A DNA stretch of 18,616 nucleotides from Candidatus Altarchaeota archaeon (GTDB lineage: Archaea; Altiarchaeota; Altiarchaeia; IMC4; QMZM01): contig JAHIKS010000017.1 in assembly GCA_018897475.1 (NCBI GenBank), positions 1 to 18,616 of the forward strand, read 5' to 3'. The position numbers and the translations under genes are program-made. The notes below the pieces were generated by a model. That model saw only the letters and a program-made list of their open reading frames with translations, had not been told where the DNA came from and searched no databases. Position 1 is the first letter of the stretch, and each line of letters opens with the position of its first letter. This document shows, piece after piece, positions 12,267 to 18,616 of the stretch.

Positions 12267-13031
12267 TCAGGGAGTCGAAGAAGAAGGGTGGCTAAACAAT
12301 ATCAGCTTATCCCTTATTTTAGTCACCACCCCGTCAAACTCCGGCACATCAACCAGTAATTCCCTTAGATCATGATCCCATAAACTCCTGACAACATCCA
12401 AATTGTTGAATATCCTACCGATATCAAGTTTATCACCACCTTCTTTAAGTTTTTCTTCGGCTACTTCAATCGCTTTCTTCAAATCAAGTTTCTTCATATT
12501 CAGGGTATAATAGAGATCCAGATAATCTCTTGGCCTATTCCTCTGGATTATTGCCCTTATTTTCTCGGCAATTAATTCCTCCAGCTGGAACGTCAGAACC
12601 TCAATTTCTTCAAAGTAAGGTGATTTTAATCTTCTGGTAATTAACTTCAATATCGGTTTCTCCCTTTTGCTTATGTCCAGAATGATCTTGTTTTTGTATT
12701 CCAAGACACTTACGTAGCTTAAAACTATCCTTAGTGAGCTGTTTGTTTTGTTTATTTCTTTAACTTTTGAACCTATCTCCTTATCCTCAATTACTGCCTT
12801 TAATTCATCTATCCTCACTGGCTTTAATTCCGTAAAATCCAGATCGATTGATATTCTTTTATGCAGATACAGCTTGTGCAGGGCCGTCCCGCCCTTAAAA
12901 ACAAGCCTGTCTTTCAGCTCTGACTCATATATCCTCTTCAGGATGTAGGTTAGAACAAAGTCCTTTTCAATTATTCCAATTGGCAGGTTTTCTCTTTTCG
13001 CTACCCTGATTATCTCGTCCTTGCTCACCAT
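12267..13031 (-). CDS. abiEii: AbiEii-type nucleotidyltransferase toxin
   Basis: The protein has 254 residues. The nucleotidyltransferase signature is complete: F-K-G-G-T-A-L-H-K-L-Y at 45-55, then S-I-D-L-D-F at 61-66 (the metal-binding D63 and D65). K157 lies in LEELIAEKIRAII and R168-D169-x2-D172 in RPRDYLDLYYTL. This is the DUF1814/AbiEii/MenT family, whose members block growth by adding nucleotides to tRNA acceptor stems. It is shorter than some members but has all motifs. Its start overlaps the antitoxin's end by 7 bases (13025-13031), normal for abiE pairs. The pair forms a type IV toxin-antitoxin system that protects against phage or virus by abortive infection. Confidence 0.9.
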   Translation of the reverse strand: MVSKDEIIRVAKRENLPIGIIEKDFVLTYILKRIYESELKDRLVFKGGTALHKLYLHKRISIDLDFTELKPVRIDELKAVIEDKEIGSKVKEINKTNSSLRIVLSYVSVLEYKNKIILDISKREKPILKLITRRLKSPYFEEIEVLTFQLEELIAEKIRAIIQRNRPRDYLDLYYTLNMKKLDLKKAIEVAEEKLKEGGDKLDIGRIFNNLDVVRSLWDHDLRELLVDVPEFDGVVTKIRDKLILFSHPSSSTP

Positions 13032-13825
13032 GCTAGTAAGTCCTCCTTTTTCACATTAACAATAAGCCTCCATTTTTTGCTTGTTTCTACAGCTCTCCTG
13101 GGTAGCGCTGTTGAGAGATAAATGTTTCTGTACTTCCCAATGTGTTTCTCCAGCCCGGAAGAATCTTTCTTAAGTAGATCAAGCAGATAGCCGAGCCTTC
13201 TCACTAACGATGAATTGTTCATTTTCAGGGCATACTTCTTGACCTTGTTTATGCTAATCTCCACATTAGTTAATGCTTTTGCAATTTCAATGACACTTCC
13301 CGAGTATCTTTCCTTATCCAGGCAATCTACAATGGCCTTTTCCTTTTCTGCGATAAAAATCTTTTGCCCCCCTATAGATTCACTCCTGAACCCAAAAAAC
13401 TTTTCTTGTTTTATTCTTACAAACCTGAAAATATAGTTCTGCAGCTCATATTCCGTCTTGCCTTTTCTCTCCGTCGTTGCTACATAAACGTAAAGAGGGA
13501 GCTGTTCCGTTAGTCCATGATGGGCAAGAGCTGTTCTGTAAGAAATGTAATACTTTTCAACTAAATTCGAAGCCAGGACAAATGGATGCTCAAGCCAGCC
13601 CTCTTTGGCCTGTAGAGGCACAACCATGTACTTGCCTTTTTCTATTCTCTCAAGCCATCCCTTCTTTTCCAGTCTGTGGAGAATATCCCAGAGCTTTTTC
13701 TTTTTAGTCTTGAAAAGTTTTGAGGCATCATCTATGCTGATTATATCTATCCCTCTCAAGGCAAGCTCTGAAACTATTTCATACTCTTTTTTTGACAAAC
13801 TTCTCCCGGGTTTACCCTTAATCAT
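13025..13825 (-). CDS. abiEi: AbiEi-type antitoxin and transcriptional repressor
   Basis: The protein has 266 residues. A winged HTH occupies about 10-70 (SKKEYEIVSELALRGIDIIS, KLWDILHRLEKKGWLERIEK-GKYMV). The AbiEi core follows (EGWLEHPFVLASNLVEKYYI, SYRTALAHHGLTEQL, VYVATTERKGKTEY) and a C-terminal antitoxin domain with EKEKAIVDCLDKERYSG. In studied cases the HTH represses the operon by binding inverted repeats, and the C-terminal part neutralises AbiEii. Exactly such repeats flank this promoter (13832-13864). The ATG lies about 24 bases from a TATA box, so the message is leaderless. Confidence 0.88.
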   Translation of the reverse strand: MIKGKPGRSLSKKEYEIVSELALRGIDIISIDDASKLFKTKKKKLWDILHRLEKKGWLERIEKGKYMVVPLQAKEGWLEHPFVLASNLVEKYYISYRTALAHHGLTEQLPLYVYVATTERKGKTEYELQNYIFRFVRIKQEKFFGFRSESIGGQKIFIAEKEKAIVDCLDKERYSGSVIEIAKALTNVEISINKVKKYALKMNNSSLVRRLGYLLDLLKKDSSGLEKHIGKYRNIYLSTALPRRAVETSKKWRLIVNVKKEDLLAW

Positions 13826-13831
13826 TTTTAT

Positions 13832-13864
13832 ACATAATCCTTGTAAAATATTTAAGTATTATGT
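13832..13864 (-). promoter_or_regulatory. abiE promoter flanked by 7-bp inverted repeats
   Basis: ACATAAT (13832-13838) and ATTATGT (13858-13864) enclose the minus-strand TATA box TTAAATAT (13852-13845). This is the arrangement through which AbiEi represses its own operon in bacteria. It differs from the island palindrome. Confidence 0.6.
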
Positions 13865-14000
13865 GTTTAAATACGAAAGGGATTAGGCTGGCGTGCGAGG
13901 CCACCAGTGGGACTGTAAAGGTGAAGCTCTGAAATTTCTCTGGCAAATGCCTGAATCCAATCCCTCCCAACCTCCAGCTCTGCAATGTCAGCTGCACTCC

Positions 14001-14167
14001 TTACCCCTCCCTCTCCTCTATCCCCACCCTGAGACCAAAGATGTGCTCCCGCCCAAGGAGGGGAATTCCATTGATAAGGGAGTCCAGCACGACTGGATCG
14101 CGAAGATTCTCAATTTCCCTCTCTGCCACGAAATATGGTTTGAATTCATGCCCCTGGTGGAGTTCTA
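14001..14167 (-). pseudogene. Broken copy of the 11783-12256 family
   Basis: On the minus strand the frame reads GHEFKPYFVAEREIENLRDP and VVLDSLINGIPLLGREHIFG, then LRVGIEEREG and a stop. Only the central block of about 50 residues remains, with neither end. It is about 90 % identical by eye to the copy at 14981-15142 and less so to the one at 11783-12256. The rest of the 13826-14330 gap holds the abiE promoter, the PIN-gene promoter and nothing else I can identify. Confidence 0.7.
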
Positions 14168-14260
14168 ACTAAGCCGGATTCATGCAGGGACGGATAATTG
14201 CCTTATTTGTGACGTAGCTTTGTTTCTGTATCCTTCCCAGGAAATGCCATTATCCCCAAC

Positions 14261-14286
14261 TTTCGCTATTAGCGAAAATATTTATA
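14261..14286 (+). promoter_or_regulatory. Promoter of the PIN-domain gene with its own palindrome
   Basis: TTTCGCTATTAGCGAAA (14261-14277) is a perfect 17-base palindrome one base upstream of TATTTATA (14279-14286). It covers the BRE position. It resembles but does not match the island palindrome. Transcription should start near 14309, leaving a leader of about 22 bases without an obvious ribosome site. Confidence 0.6.
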
Positions 14287-14330
14287 GACAAACGAAACGT
14301 GAATTTTAACCCACAAACCAATACTTATCC

Positions 14331-14828
14331 ATGAGGTACCTGCTCGATACCTGCATCTATGGTGTCCTGATTGACAGAAAGCATCCTGAATTCAATCGCA
14401 TAAGGGAGATATTGGATTACGCCAAATCACATAAGGAGAACTTTGCAACAACCTTCATAGTTTTCAAAGAGCTGGATTACATAAGGGAAGATTACAAGTC
14501 AATAGTTCTCCCGGAATACTTCAAATCTAATTCCGTTAATCTGGAGCTGATAATGGCTAAAAAACAGAAGGATGTCGATAAGCTCGCTTGGCACTATATA
14601 CAGAAGCTTGGTATTGAAGATGTAGAGATGGTTTTCCCCGACGCTGAGAACTACGCTTGGGCATGTCACGCTAACTTGGACGTCTTTGTAACCATGAATA
14701 GAAGGAATCTACTATCATCAGATTTTCATCCAAGCATAAAAAGAATCAATGAGGAGATGAGGGTAAAATATGTAAAGATAATGACACCTACTCAGTTCCT
14801 AAACTATCTGAATCCCCAAACTGGCTGA
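14331..14828 (+). CDS. PIN-domain (VapC-like) ribonuclease, probable toxin
   Basis: The protein has 165 residues. It shows the PIN pattern: D6 in the first strand (MRYLLDTCIYGVLI), E47 in FIVFKELDYIR, D104 in PDAENYAWACHA, and the final V-F-V-T-M-N-R-R-N-L-L segment, where most PIN proteins have T-x-D/N-R-D-F. The core acidic residues are thus present, with Asn123 at the last position. PIN proteins of this size are usually RNA-cutting toxins of toxin-antitoxin pairs. No antitoxin gene precedes it; the only small neighbour is an opposing 39-codon frame overlapping its 3' end. It is flanked by two direct copies of a broken gene (14001-14167 and 14981-15142), which suggests arrival by recombination. 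Confidence 0.75.
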   Translation: MRYLLDTCIYGVLIDRKHPEFNRIREILDYAKSHKENFATTFIVFKELDYIREDYKSIVLPEYFKSNSVNLELIMAKKQKDVDKLAWHYIQKLGIEDVEMVFPDAENYAWACHANLDVFVTMNRRNLLSSDFHPSIKRINEEMRVKYVKIMTPTQFLNYLNPQTG

Positions 14829-14907
14829 TAAGTCTCTTTCTTATCTCTCTCCCAGTATGTTCCTTGGCTCTCTCCAGCTGCTCCCAGATTGTTTCTTTCT
14901 TTTTCAT
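14788..14907 (-). CDS. Possible 39-residue leaderless small protein opposing the PIN gene
   Basis: From ATG at 14907 the frame encodes MKKKETIWEQLERAKEHTGR and ends EIRKRLISQFGDSDSLGTE. It would be one charged amphipathic helix. A good TATA box (TATTTAAA on the minus strand, 14940-14933) is 26 bases upstream, exactly right for a leaderless start. It overlaps the 3' end of the PIN gene by 41 bases in antisense. It might be an antitoxin-like partner, a gene fragment, or chance. Confidence 0.35.
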   Translation of the reverse strand: MKKKETIWEQLERAKEHTGREIRKRLISQFGDSDSLGTE

Positions 14908-14980
14908 TCTGTTATCTATTGTGGATTTTGGATTTAAATATCTGAGATTCCCCCATGATCTGTTGAAACTGGACATAGGC

Positions 14981-15142
14981 TTACTCCTCCCTCTCCCCTA
15001 TCCCCGCCCTGAGACCAAAAGCATACTCCCGCCCAAGGAGGGGAATTCCATTGATAAGGGAGTCCAGCACGACTGGATCGCGAAGATTCCCAAATTCCCT
15101 CTCTGCTATGAAATATGGTTTGAATTCATGCCTTGGGTGGAA
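14981..15142 (-). pseudogene. Second broken copy of the 11783-12256 family
   Basis: The minus strand reads HEFKPYFIAEREFGNLRDPV and VLDSLINGIPLLGREYAFGL, then RAGIGEREE and a stop. It has the same extent as the copy at 14001-14167 and the same orientation, so the two form direct repeats about 980 bases apart around the PIN gene. Nothing else is seen between 15143 and 15225. Confidence 0.7.
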
Positions 15143-15225
15143 TTATTACCGTGAAACTGTCTGTTGATAGCATTCAGGACACTGTTTGTGGATAGAAATC
15201 TGATAGATGAAAGATATGTGACAAT

Positions 15226-15588
15226 TCATGCCATCAGTTTCTTCACCCTTTCAATCAAATCCGCTTTGCTGAAGGGTTTTGTGATGTAGTCTGAAACAAC
15301 ATCCCTTAACTCGGGGGCCTCACCAATATCTTCTTTTACTGTGAGCATGGCGACGGACAGGGTATCTGTTATCTTATCCTCTTTCAATTTTCTTAGGGTT
15401 TCCCATCCATCCATGCTTGGCATCATTATGTCTAATAGAATAAGGTCGGGTTTTATGTCTTTTACTTTGTCCAGGCATTCGCGTCCAGAAGAGGCAGTTA
15501 TGACATCAAAGCCGTGAATGGTTAGAACCGCTTTAACAACCGTCGCCGTTGTAGGATCATCGTCCACAACCATTATCTTTTTTGCCAT
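15226..15588 (-). CDS. Single-domain response regulator (CheY-like receiver)
   Basis: The protein has 120 residues and is only a receiver domain: acidic pocket D9-D11 in MVVDDDP, phosphoacceptor D53 in LILLDIMMPSMDGWETL, T83 in AMLTVKED, and K104-P105 in YITKPF. All are present, so it should accept phosphate. There is no output domain, so it probably acts by protein contact, as is common in archaea. It follows the histidine-kinase gene by 2 bases in the same operon, and the kinase is its likely partner. No island operator lies upstream of the operon. Confidence 0.95.
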   Translation of the reverse strand: MAKKIMVVDDDPTTATVVKAVLTIHGFDVITASSGRECLDKVKDIKPDLILLDIMMPSMDGWETLRKLKEDKITDTLSVAMLTVKEDIGEAPELRDVVSDYITKPFSKADLIERVKKLMA

Positions 15589-15590
15589 TT

Positions 15591-16748
15591 TTAGATTGCT
15601 GGTAGGGTAAAGTGGAGGGTAGACCCTTCTCCAACCTTACTCTCTACCCAGATATCCCCCCCATGTTTTTCAATTATGCTTTTGCATATCGGCAAACCCA
15701 GGCCTGTTCCACCAAACGCTCTGGACGTGGAACTGTCAACCTGGTAAAACTTCTCAAAGATTTTCTTGTGGTGCTTTTTTGGTATCCCAGGTCCTGTATC
15801 CGATATATTAACCGATAGATTCCCCCTTTCTTTCTTAACGTTTATCGTTATCTTACCACCATTAGCGGAAAACTTGATCGAGTTATCAATGAGGTTGCTG
15901 AAGACCTGCGCCATCCTGATCTCATCGGCCTTAACATACACTGGTCTTGTTGGGAGGTTCTCCAAAATCTTTATCTGTTTTTCATTAGCTAGGAGCTTCA
16001 TATCTCTAACTGCATTTTCAATTATGTTACGCAGGTCTATATTCTCCATATAAAACTTCATCTTCTTGGATTCCATTCTAGAAACATCTACGATGTCATC
16101 AATCAAACGTTTGAGGTGTTCTGCTCTGCGAAGTGAAATTTCAAGCCCTTTTCTCTGCTCTTCGTTGATTTTTCCAATATCCTCATCCAGTATCAACTCC
16201 AGATAAGTCTTTATTGGTGTCAATGGCGTTTTTAGTTCATGGGAGACGGTGCTCAGGAATTCGTCCTTCATCTTATCCAATTCCTTCAATTTCTTGTTTG
16301 CGTCCATCAACTTCTTGTTTGCTTCGATTATCTCCTGCTCTAGCTTTGTTACCTCTGTGATATCTTCCATTACCAGCATAACATTTTTCACCTCATTCGT
16401 CTCGTCTCTTATGGGATTTACCTTATAGAAAAAGAGATTAGACCGGTAAGACAGTCTGTCCCCCCTGCTAGGTTCACCTGTGTTAAACACGTCCTTTATT
16501 TTATCAACCAACCCCATGCGTCTGGCGTCCAGTATGGGATAGAAGACTCTGTAAACCGTTTTGCCCATTACATCTTTTCTTGACTTGCCGGTTTTCGTGT
16601 AGAAGTTTTTGTTGGCAGAAATCAGCCTCATGCCCTTATCAAACACAAGAATAGATGCGGGTATGCCTTCTACAATGTCCCTGCTGAGAGCCCCGGCCAT
16701 TATCCCAGCCTTCTTTGAAACCCTTCTAGATTGGCGGGTCTTGGCCAT
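15591..16748 (-). CDS. PAS-domain sensor histidine kinase, soluble
   Basis: The protein has 385 residues. A PAS domain at about 22-135 (DIVEGIPASILVFDKGMRLI, then RDETNEVKNVMLVMEDITEV) is joined by a coiled coil (EQEIIEANKKLMDANKKLKE) to a HisKA domain with H170 in STVSHELKTPLTPIKTYLEL. The HATPase domain has the N box QVFSNLIDNSIKFS, G1 ISDTGPGIPKKH, F box FEKFYQVDSSTSRAF and G2 GGTGLGLPICKSII. All boxes are intact. There is no signal peptide or membrane helix, so it senses inside the cell, perhaps a small ligand or redox state in the PAS pocket. The N-terminus is basic (KTRQSRRVSKKAG). It forms an operon with the receiver protein. It could set vesicle production in response to light, oxygen or energy, but nothing in the sequence ties it to the palindrome regulon. 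Confidence 0.94.
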   Translation of the reverse strand: MAKTRQSRRVSKKAGIMAGALSRDIVEGIPASILVFDKGMRLISANKNFYTKTGKSRKDVMGKTVYRVFYPILDARRMGLVDKIKDVFNTGEPSRGDRLSYRSNLFFYKVNPIRDETNEVKNVMLVMEDITEVTKLEQEIIEANKKLMDANKKLKELDKMKDEFLSTVSHELKTPLTPIKTYLELILDEDIGKINEEQRKGLEISLRRAEHLKRLIDDIVDVSRMESKKMKFYMENIDLRNIIENAVRDMKLLANEKQIKILENLPTRPVYVKADEIRMAQVFSNLIDNSIKFSANGGKITINVKKERGNLSVNISDTGPGIPKKHHKKIFEKFYQVDSSTSRAFGGTGLGLPICKSIIEKHGGDIWVESKVGEGSTLHFTLPAI

Positions 16749-16839
16749 TTTTTAGTTCGCCCCCCCAAAAAAAATGTTTGCTGACTTACCCTTCCCTTCC
16801 ATTGATAAATTTATTTGTATCTGTTCTTAAAAGTCAAGC

Positions 16840-18081
16840 TCACCTCATTTTTGCCATATCCCTTGCATCGATTATCTTCACTTCTTTATCCTCAATCCCC
16901 ATCTTTTCTTTCACTATGAAAACCTTTTCGGTCTTGATGAACCTGGTTTTTTCTTTAAACTTTTCTATATCACCCTTGTTGTATCTCCCCCACTTTACCT
17001 CACCCACGACCACCGGTTTTTTCCGGATAGTGATGATGAAGTCTATCTCCTTTTCCGGCGTTACAAAGTATTCCTTCCTTCCCTGATAGGTTTCAGCGAA
17101 GAGATCAGCAACCCAGTTCTGCACGGCCAGATTCCTGAGTTTTTCCAGGGTTGGTCTTACCTCCTTCAAGCTCACATCCACCTCTTTGAAATCATATCTA
17201 TCAGAAAGGTAGTAAAAAGCCTCCATCATAGGAGAGGTGAGTTTGTACATCTTTTTCTTGCTGGAAAGGAGCGGTAATGGTTCAACAAGTCCCATCCCGA
17301 CAAGATTTTTGATATATGGTAATACCAGAGAGCTGTCGGCTCTGTCTATCAGCCCCCTGTCCGCGAGTATCCTTGCGACCTGTCGGTAATCCCATTCCCC
17401 CGCCCCAATTAATCTCAGAATAGCCTCATAAGTCCTTGTGAGTTCTCTTTCCTCTTCCGTGAATACCTCACCTATCAGCGCAGGGATAGTGAGCTTTGAC
17501 CCCTTCAGTAGGTTGTAGATTGTTTCCAAGCTTGATTTCTCTACTCTAAGGAAGGGTACCGTCCACACGTCTGAAATGTAGGGGGATAATTCAATTGCCT
17601 GCTCTATCGTCAATCCTTTTTTCGGTAATTCCTTTAGAATATTTCTTGGCTTTACTAATCCCAGCCGGTACTGGGATACTAACCCGAGTAGAGGGGATTT
17701 GGCACCGAAAATCTTTTGTATTACTCTCATACTTGAGCCACAGAATATGAGCTTGCCTTTCGGGTGAACCACTGCAATCTCTTCCAGAATAGATTCCGGA
17801 AGCCTTTGGAACTCGTCTATCACGATTGTCTTGTTCTGTTTCAGCATGTCCTGAACAGCTTTCGAGAAATCCCCTAAACTGTTTATCTCACTCAGGATAA
17901 ATTCCTCTGCCAGTATTTTACCGTCTCTTTTGACTCTGAAATATGAGTCGTAGTCCAGGAAGTTCTTTATCAGGAAGGTCTTGCCTACTTTACGCCTGCC
18001 ATAGATGAGGGTCCAGCCTCTCATCTCTTTTATTTCATCAGCCTCATCCCTGCGAATAATTATTTCTGAACCCATATTCAT
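16840..18081 (-). CDS. Archaeal P-loop ATPase with DUF234 (PD-(D/E)XK-like) C-terminal domain
   Basis: The protein has 413 residues. Walker A G-R-R-K-V-G-K-T is at 28-35 and Walker B IVIDEFQRLPE at about 86-96, followed by LIFCGSS (sensor). A winged-helix region lies at about 215-275 (EAILRLIGAGEWDYRQVARI). The C-terminus has D347 in KEIDFIITI and E361-V-K363 in VVGEVKWG, the D-x(n)-E-x-K core of restriction-type nucleases. This is the large archaeal ATPase family whose precise function is unknown, often mobile and multi-copy. A TATA box (TTTTTAAATT, minus strand, 18105-18096) is placed for a start at the second Met (18075), so the true protein may be two residues shorter. No island operator is near. 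Confidence 0.88.
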   Translation of the reverse strand: MNMGSEIIIRRDEADEIKEMRGWTLIYGRRKVGKTFLIKNFLDYDSYFRVKRDGKILAEEFILSEINSLGDFSKAVQDMLKQNKTIVIDEFQRLPESILEEIAVVHPKGKLIFCGSSMRVIQKIFGAKSPLLGLVSQYRLGLVKPRNILKELPKKGLTIEQAIELSPYISDVWTVPFLRVEKSSLETIYNLLKGSKLTIPALIGEVFTEEERELTRTYEAILRLIGAGEWDYRQVARILADRGLIDRADSSLVLPYIKNLVGMGLVEPLPLLSSKKKMYKLTSPMMEAFYYLSDRYDFKEVDVSLKEVRPTLEKLRNLAVQNWVADLFAETYQGRKEYFVTPEKEIDFIITIRKKPVVVGEVKWGRYNKGDIEKFKEKTRFIKTEKVFIVKEKMGIEDKEVKIIDARDMAKMR

Positions 18082-18284
18082 GAATTGCGATTCAGAATTT
18101 AAAAAGGAGATGCCCAGACCCGCATGTAGAGTAATTTAGGAATTACAGTTTATTAAGACGTTGAGCTGAGTTTGTCAAAAGTTTAATTATGCCCGATGGC
18201 TAATTGCTCATCCAATTATCTCATACAGTATCTCTAACATAAGATCTTGAGATATGCCAGGGATTTCTACGCTTAAAAAATAGT

Positions 18285-18339
18285 TGTCGAGTTTCGATAA
18301 TTAAGCAATTATCGAAATTCGATAAAAAAACTATATATA
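18285..18339 (+). promoter_or_regulatory. gvpA promoter with two tandem palindromic operators
   Basis: Site one is TGTCGAGTTTCGATA (18285-18299), one base off in the left arm. Site two is a perfect TATCGAAATTCGATA (18310-18324). Their centres are 25 bp apart. TATATATA (18332-18339) follows site two by 7 bases. Transcription should start near 18362-18366. This is the only promoter with two sites. The rest of the gap 18082-18284 shows nothing I can identify. Confidence 0.85.
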
Positions 18340-18390
18340 CTTCCTGTAGAAAATACTTAAACAATAGGATCTTGTATTCTATAAAAAAAT

Positions 18391-18398
18391 AAGGAGGT
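18391..18398 (+). promoter_or_regulatory. Strong ribosome binding site of gvpA
   Basis: AAGGAGGT, 7 bases before the ATG at 18406. It is the best Shine-Dalgarno match in the window together with that of the 2053 gene, in line with very high expression of the main shell protein. Confidence 0.85.
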
Positions 18399-18405
18399 AT
18401 GCAAA

Positions 18406-18616
18406 ATGGTAAGCCAATCCCCGGATGTTTCCAGCCTTGCTGAAGTGCTGGATAGAATCCTGGACAAAGGGATAGTGGTCGATGTATGGGCAAGAGTTTC
18501 CCTGGTCGGCATTGAGATTCTGACCGTTGAGGCCAGAGTCGTTGTTGCATCAGTAGACACGTTCTTGCACTATGCAGAAGAGATCACGAAGATAGAACAA
18601 GCGGCCATCGGGCATA
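18406..18616 (+). CDS. gvpA: Major gas-vesicle shell protein GvpA (5' part, cut by window edge)
   Basis: Seventy codons are visible, close to the full length of many GvpA proteins (about 70-80 residues). The hallmark pattern is unmistakable: SLAEVLDRILDKGIVVDVWA, then RVSLVGIEILTVEARVVVAS, and VDTFLHYAEEI with a short acidic tail (TKIEQAAIGH). The alternate hydrophobic beta strands form the water-repelling inner face of the vesicle rib, and the two helices face outward. The gene has its own promoter with two operators and a strong ribosome site. Further gvp genes are expected beyond 18616. A GvpJ- or GvpM-like paralogue would carry a longer tail, so the missing end should be checked, but GvpA is far more likely. 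Confidence 0.95.
   Translation, partial: MVSQSPDVSSLAEVLDRILDKGIVVDVWARVSLVGIEILTVEARVVVASVDTFLHYAEEITKIEQAAIGH

Noticed and set aside
14864..15154. 96-codon plus-strand frame across the second broken repeat copy
   Set aside because: The same DNA read on the minus strand gives the conserved block seen in the 11783-12256 gene; the plus frame is accidental.
15591..16748. Histidine kinase as direct regulator of gas-vesicle genes
   Set aside because: The kinase operon has no island operator, and its receiver partner has no DNA-binding domain; only proximity supports the link.
16749..16800. Short 16-codon frame before the histidine kinase, as a leader peptide
   Set aside because: It is low-complexity (poly-G and poly-T on the minus strand) with no ribosome site and no TATA box at leaderless distance.

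Overview
The window is archaeal and reads as a gas-vesicle island. The archaeal signs are TATA boxes (TATTTATA, TATTTAAA, TATATATA) about 25 bases upstream of many start codons, so that many genes look leaderless, plus a full-length CDC48 ATPase, a stand-alone TRAM protein, a DUF234-type ATPase and archaeal-style HTH proteins. The gas-vesicle signs are a gvpA cut off by the right edge (18406 on), a GvpF/GvpL protein (10939-11685, minus) and a GvpH-like Hsp20 protein (2819-3649). Base composition, codon use and the absence of haloarchaeal acidic proteomes suggest an uncultured, non-halophilic euryarchaeote. I cannot name the taxon.

Layout. 1-338: remnant of an unknown gene. 374-1222: regulator with three helix-turn-helix (HTH) repeats. 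1310-1636: small membrane protein. 1723-1992: TRAM protein. 2053-2295: small coiled coil. 2341-2607 (minus): small membrane protein. 2819-6163: tight operon of Hsp20/GvpH-like protein, winged-HTH protein and CDC48 ATPase. 6196-7556: IS605/IS1341-type element with an intact tnpB. 7623-8648 (minus): MinD-like ATPase followed by a 51 % Glu protein. 8754-10004: long coiled coil ending in a DnaJ-type zinc finger. 10053-10295: internally duplicated small protein. 10363-10805 (minus): HicBA toxin-antitoxin. 10939-11685 (minus): GvpF/L. 11783-12256 (minus): unknown protein of a three-copy family. 12267-13825 (minus): AbiE toxin-antitoxin pair. 14331-14828: PIN-domain protein between two broken copies of the three-copy family. 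15226-16748 (minus): response regulator and PAS histidine kinase. 16840-18081 (minus): DUF234 ATPase. 18285-18616: gvpA promoter and 5' part of gvpA.

The main discovery is a 15-bp palindrome, TATCGAAATTCGATA (consensus TATCGANNNTCGATA), in front of almost every candidate gas-vesicle gene and absent from the toxin-antitoxin, two-component and DUF234 genes. At five promoters it lies a near-constant 5-8 bp upstream of the TATA box, where an activator beside TFB would bind, much like the GvpE sites of haloarchaea. At the HTH regulator gene it lies instead between the TATA box and the ATG, where it should repress. This suggests an undescribed gas-vesicle regulatory circuit with negative autoregulation. 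It also marks several unknown genes (two membrane proteins, the acidic protein, the coiled-coil zinc-finger protein, MinD) as parts of the same system.

Working model (inference): the regulator controls GvpA, an assembly and quality-control set (Hsp20, CDC48, zinc-finger coiled coil), a positioning ATPase (MinD with the acidic protein) and two small membrane proteins. Three toxin or toxin-like loci and a TnpB element sit among them and may stabilise or have been attracted to the island. The rest of the gvp structural genes probably lie to the right of the window.
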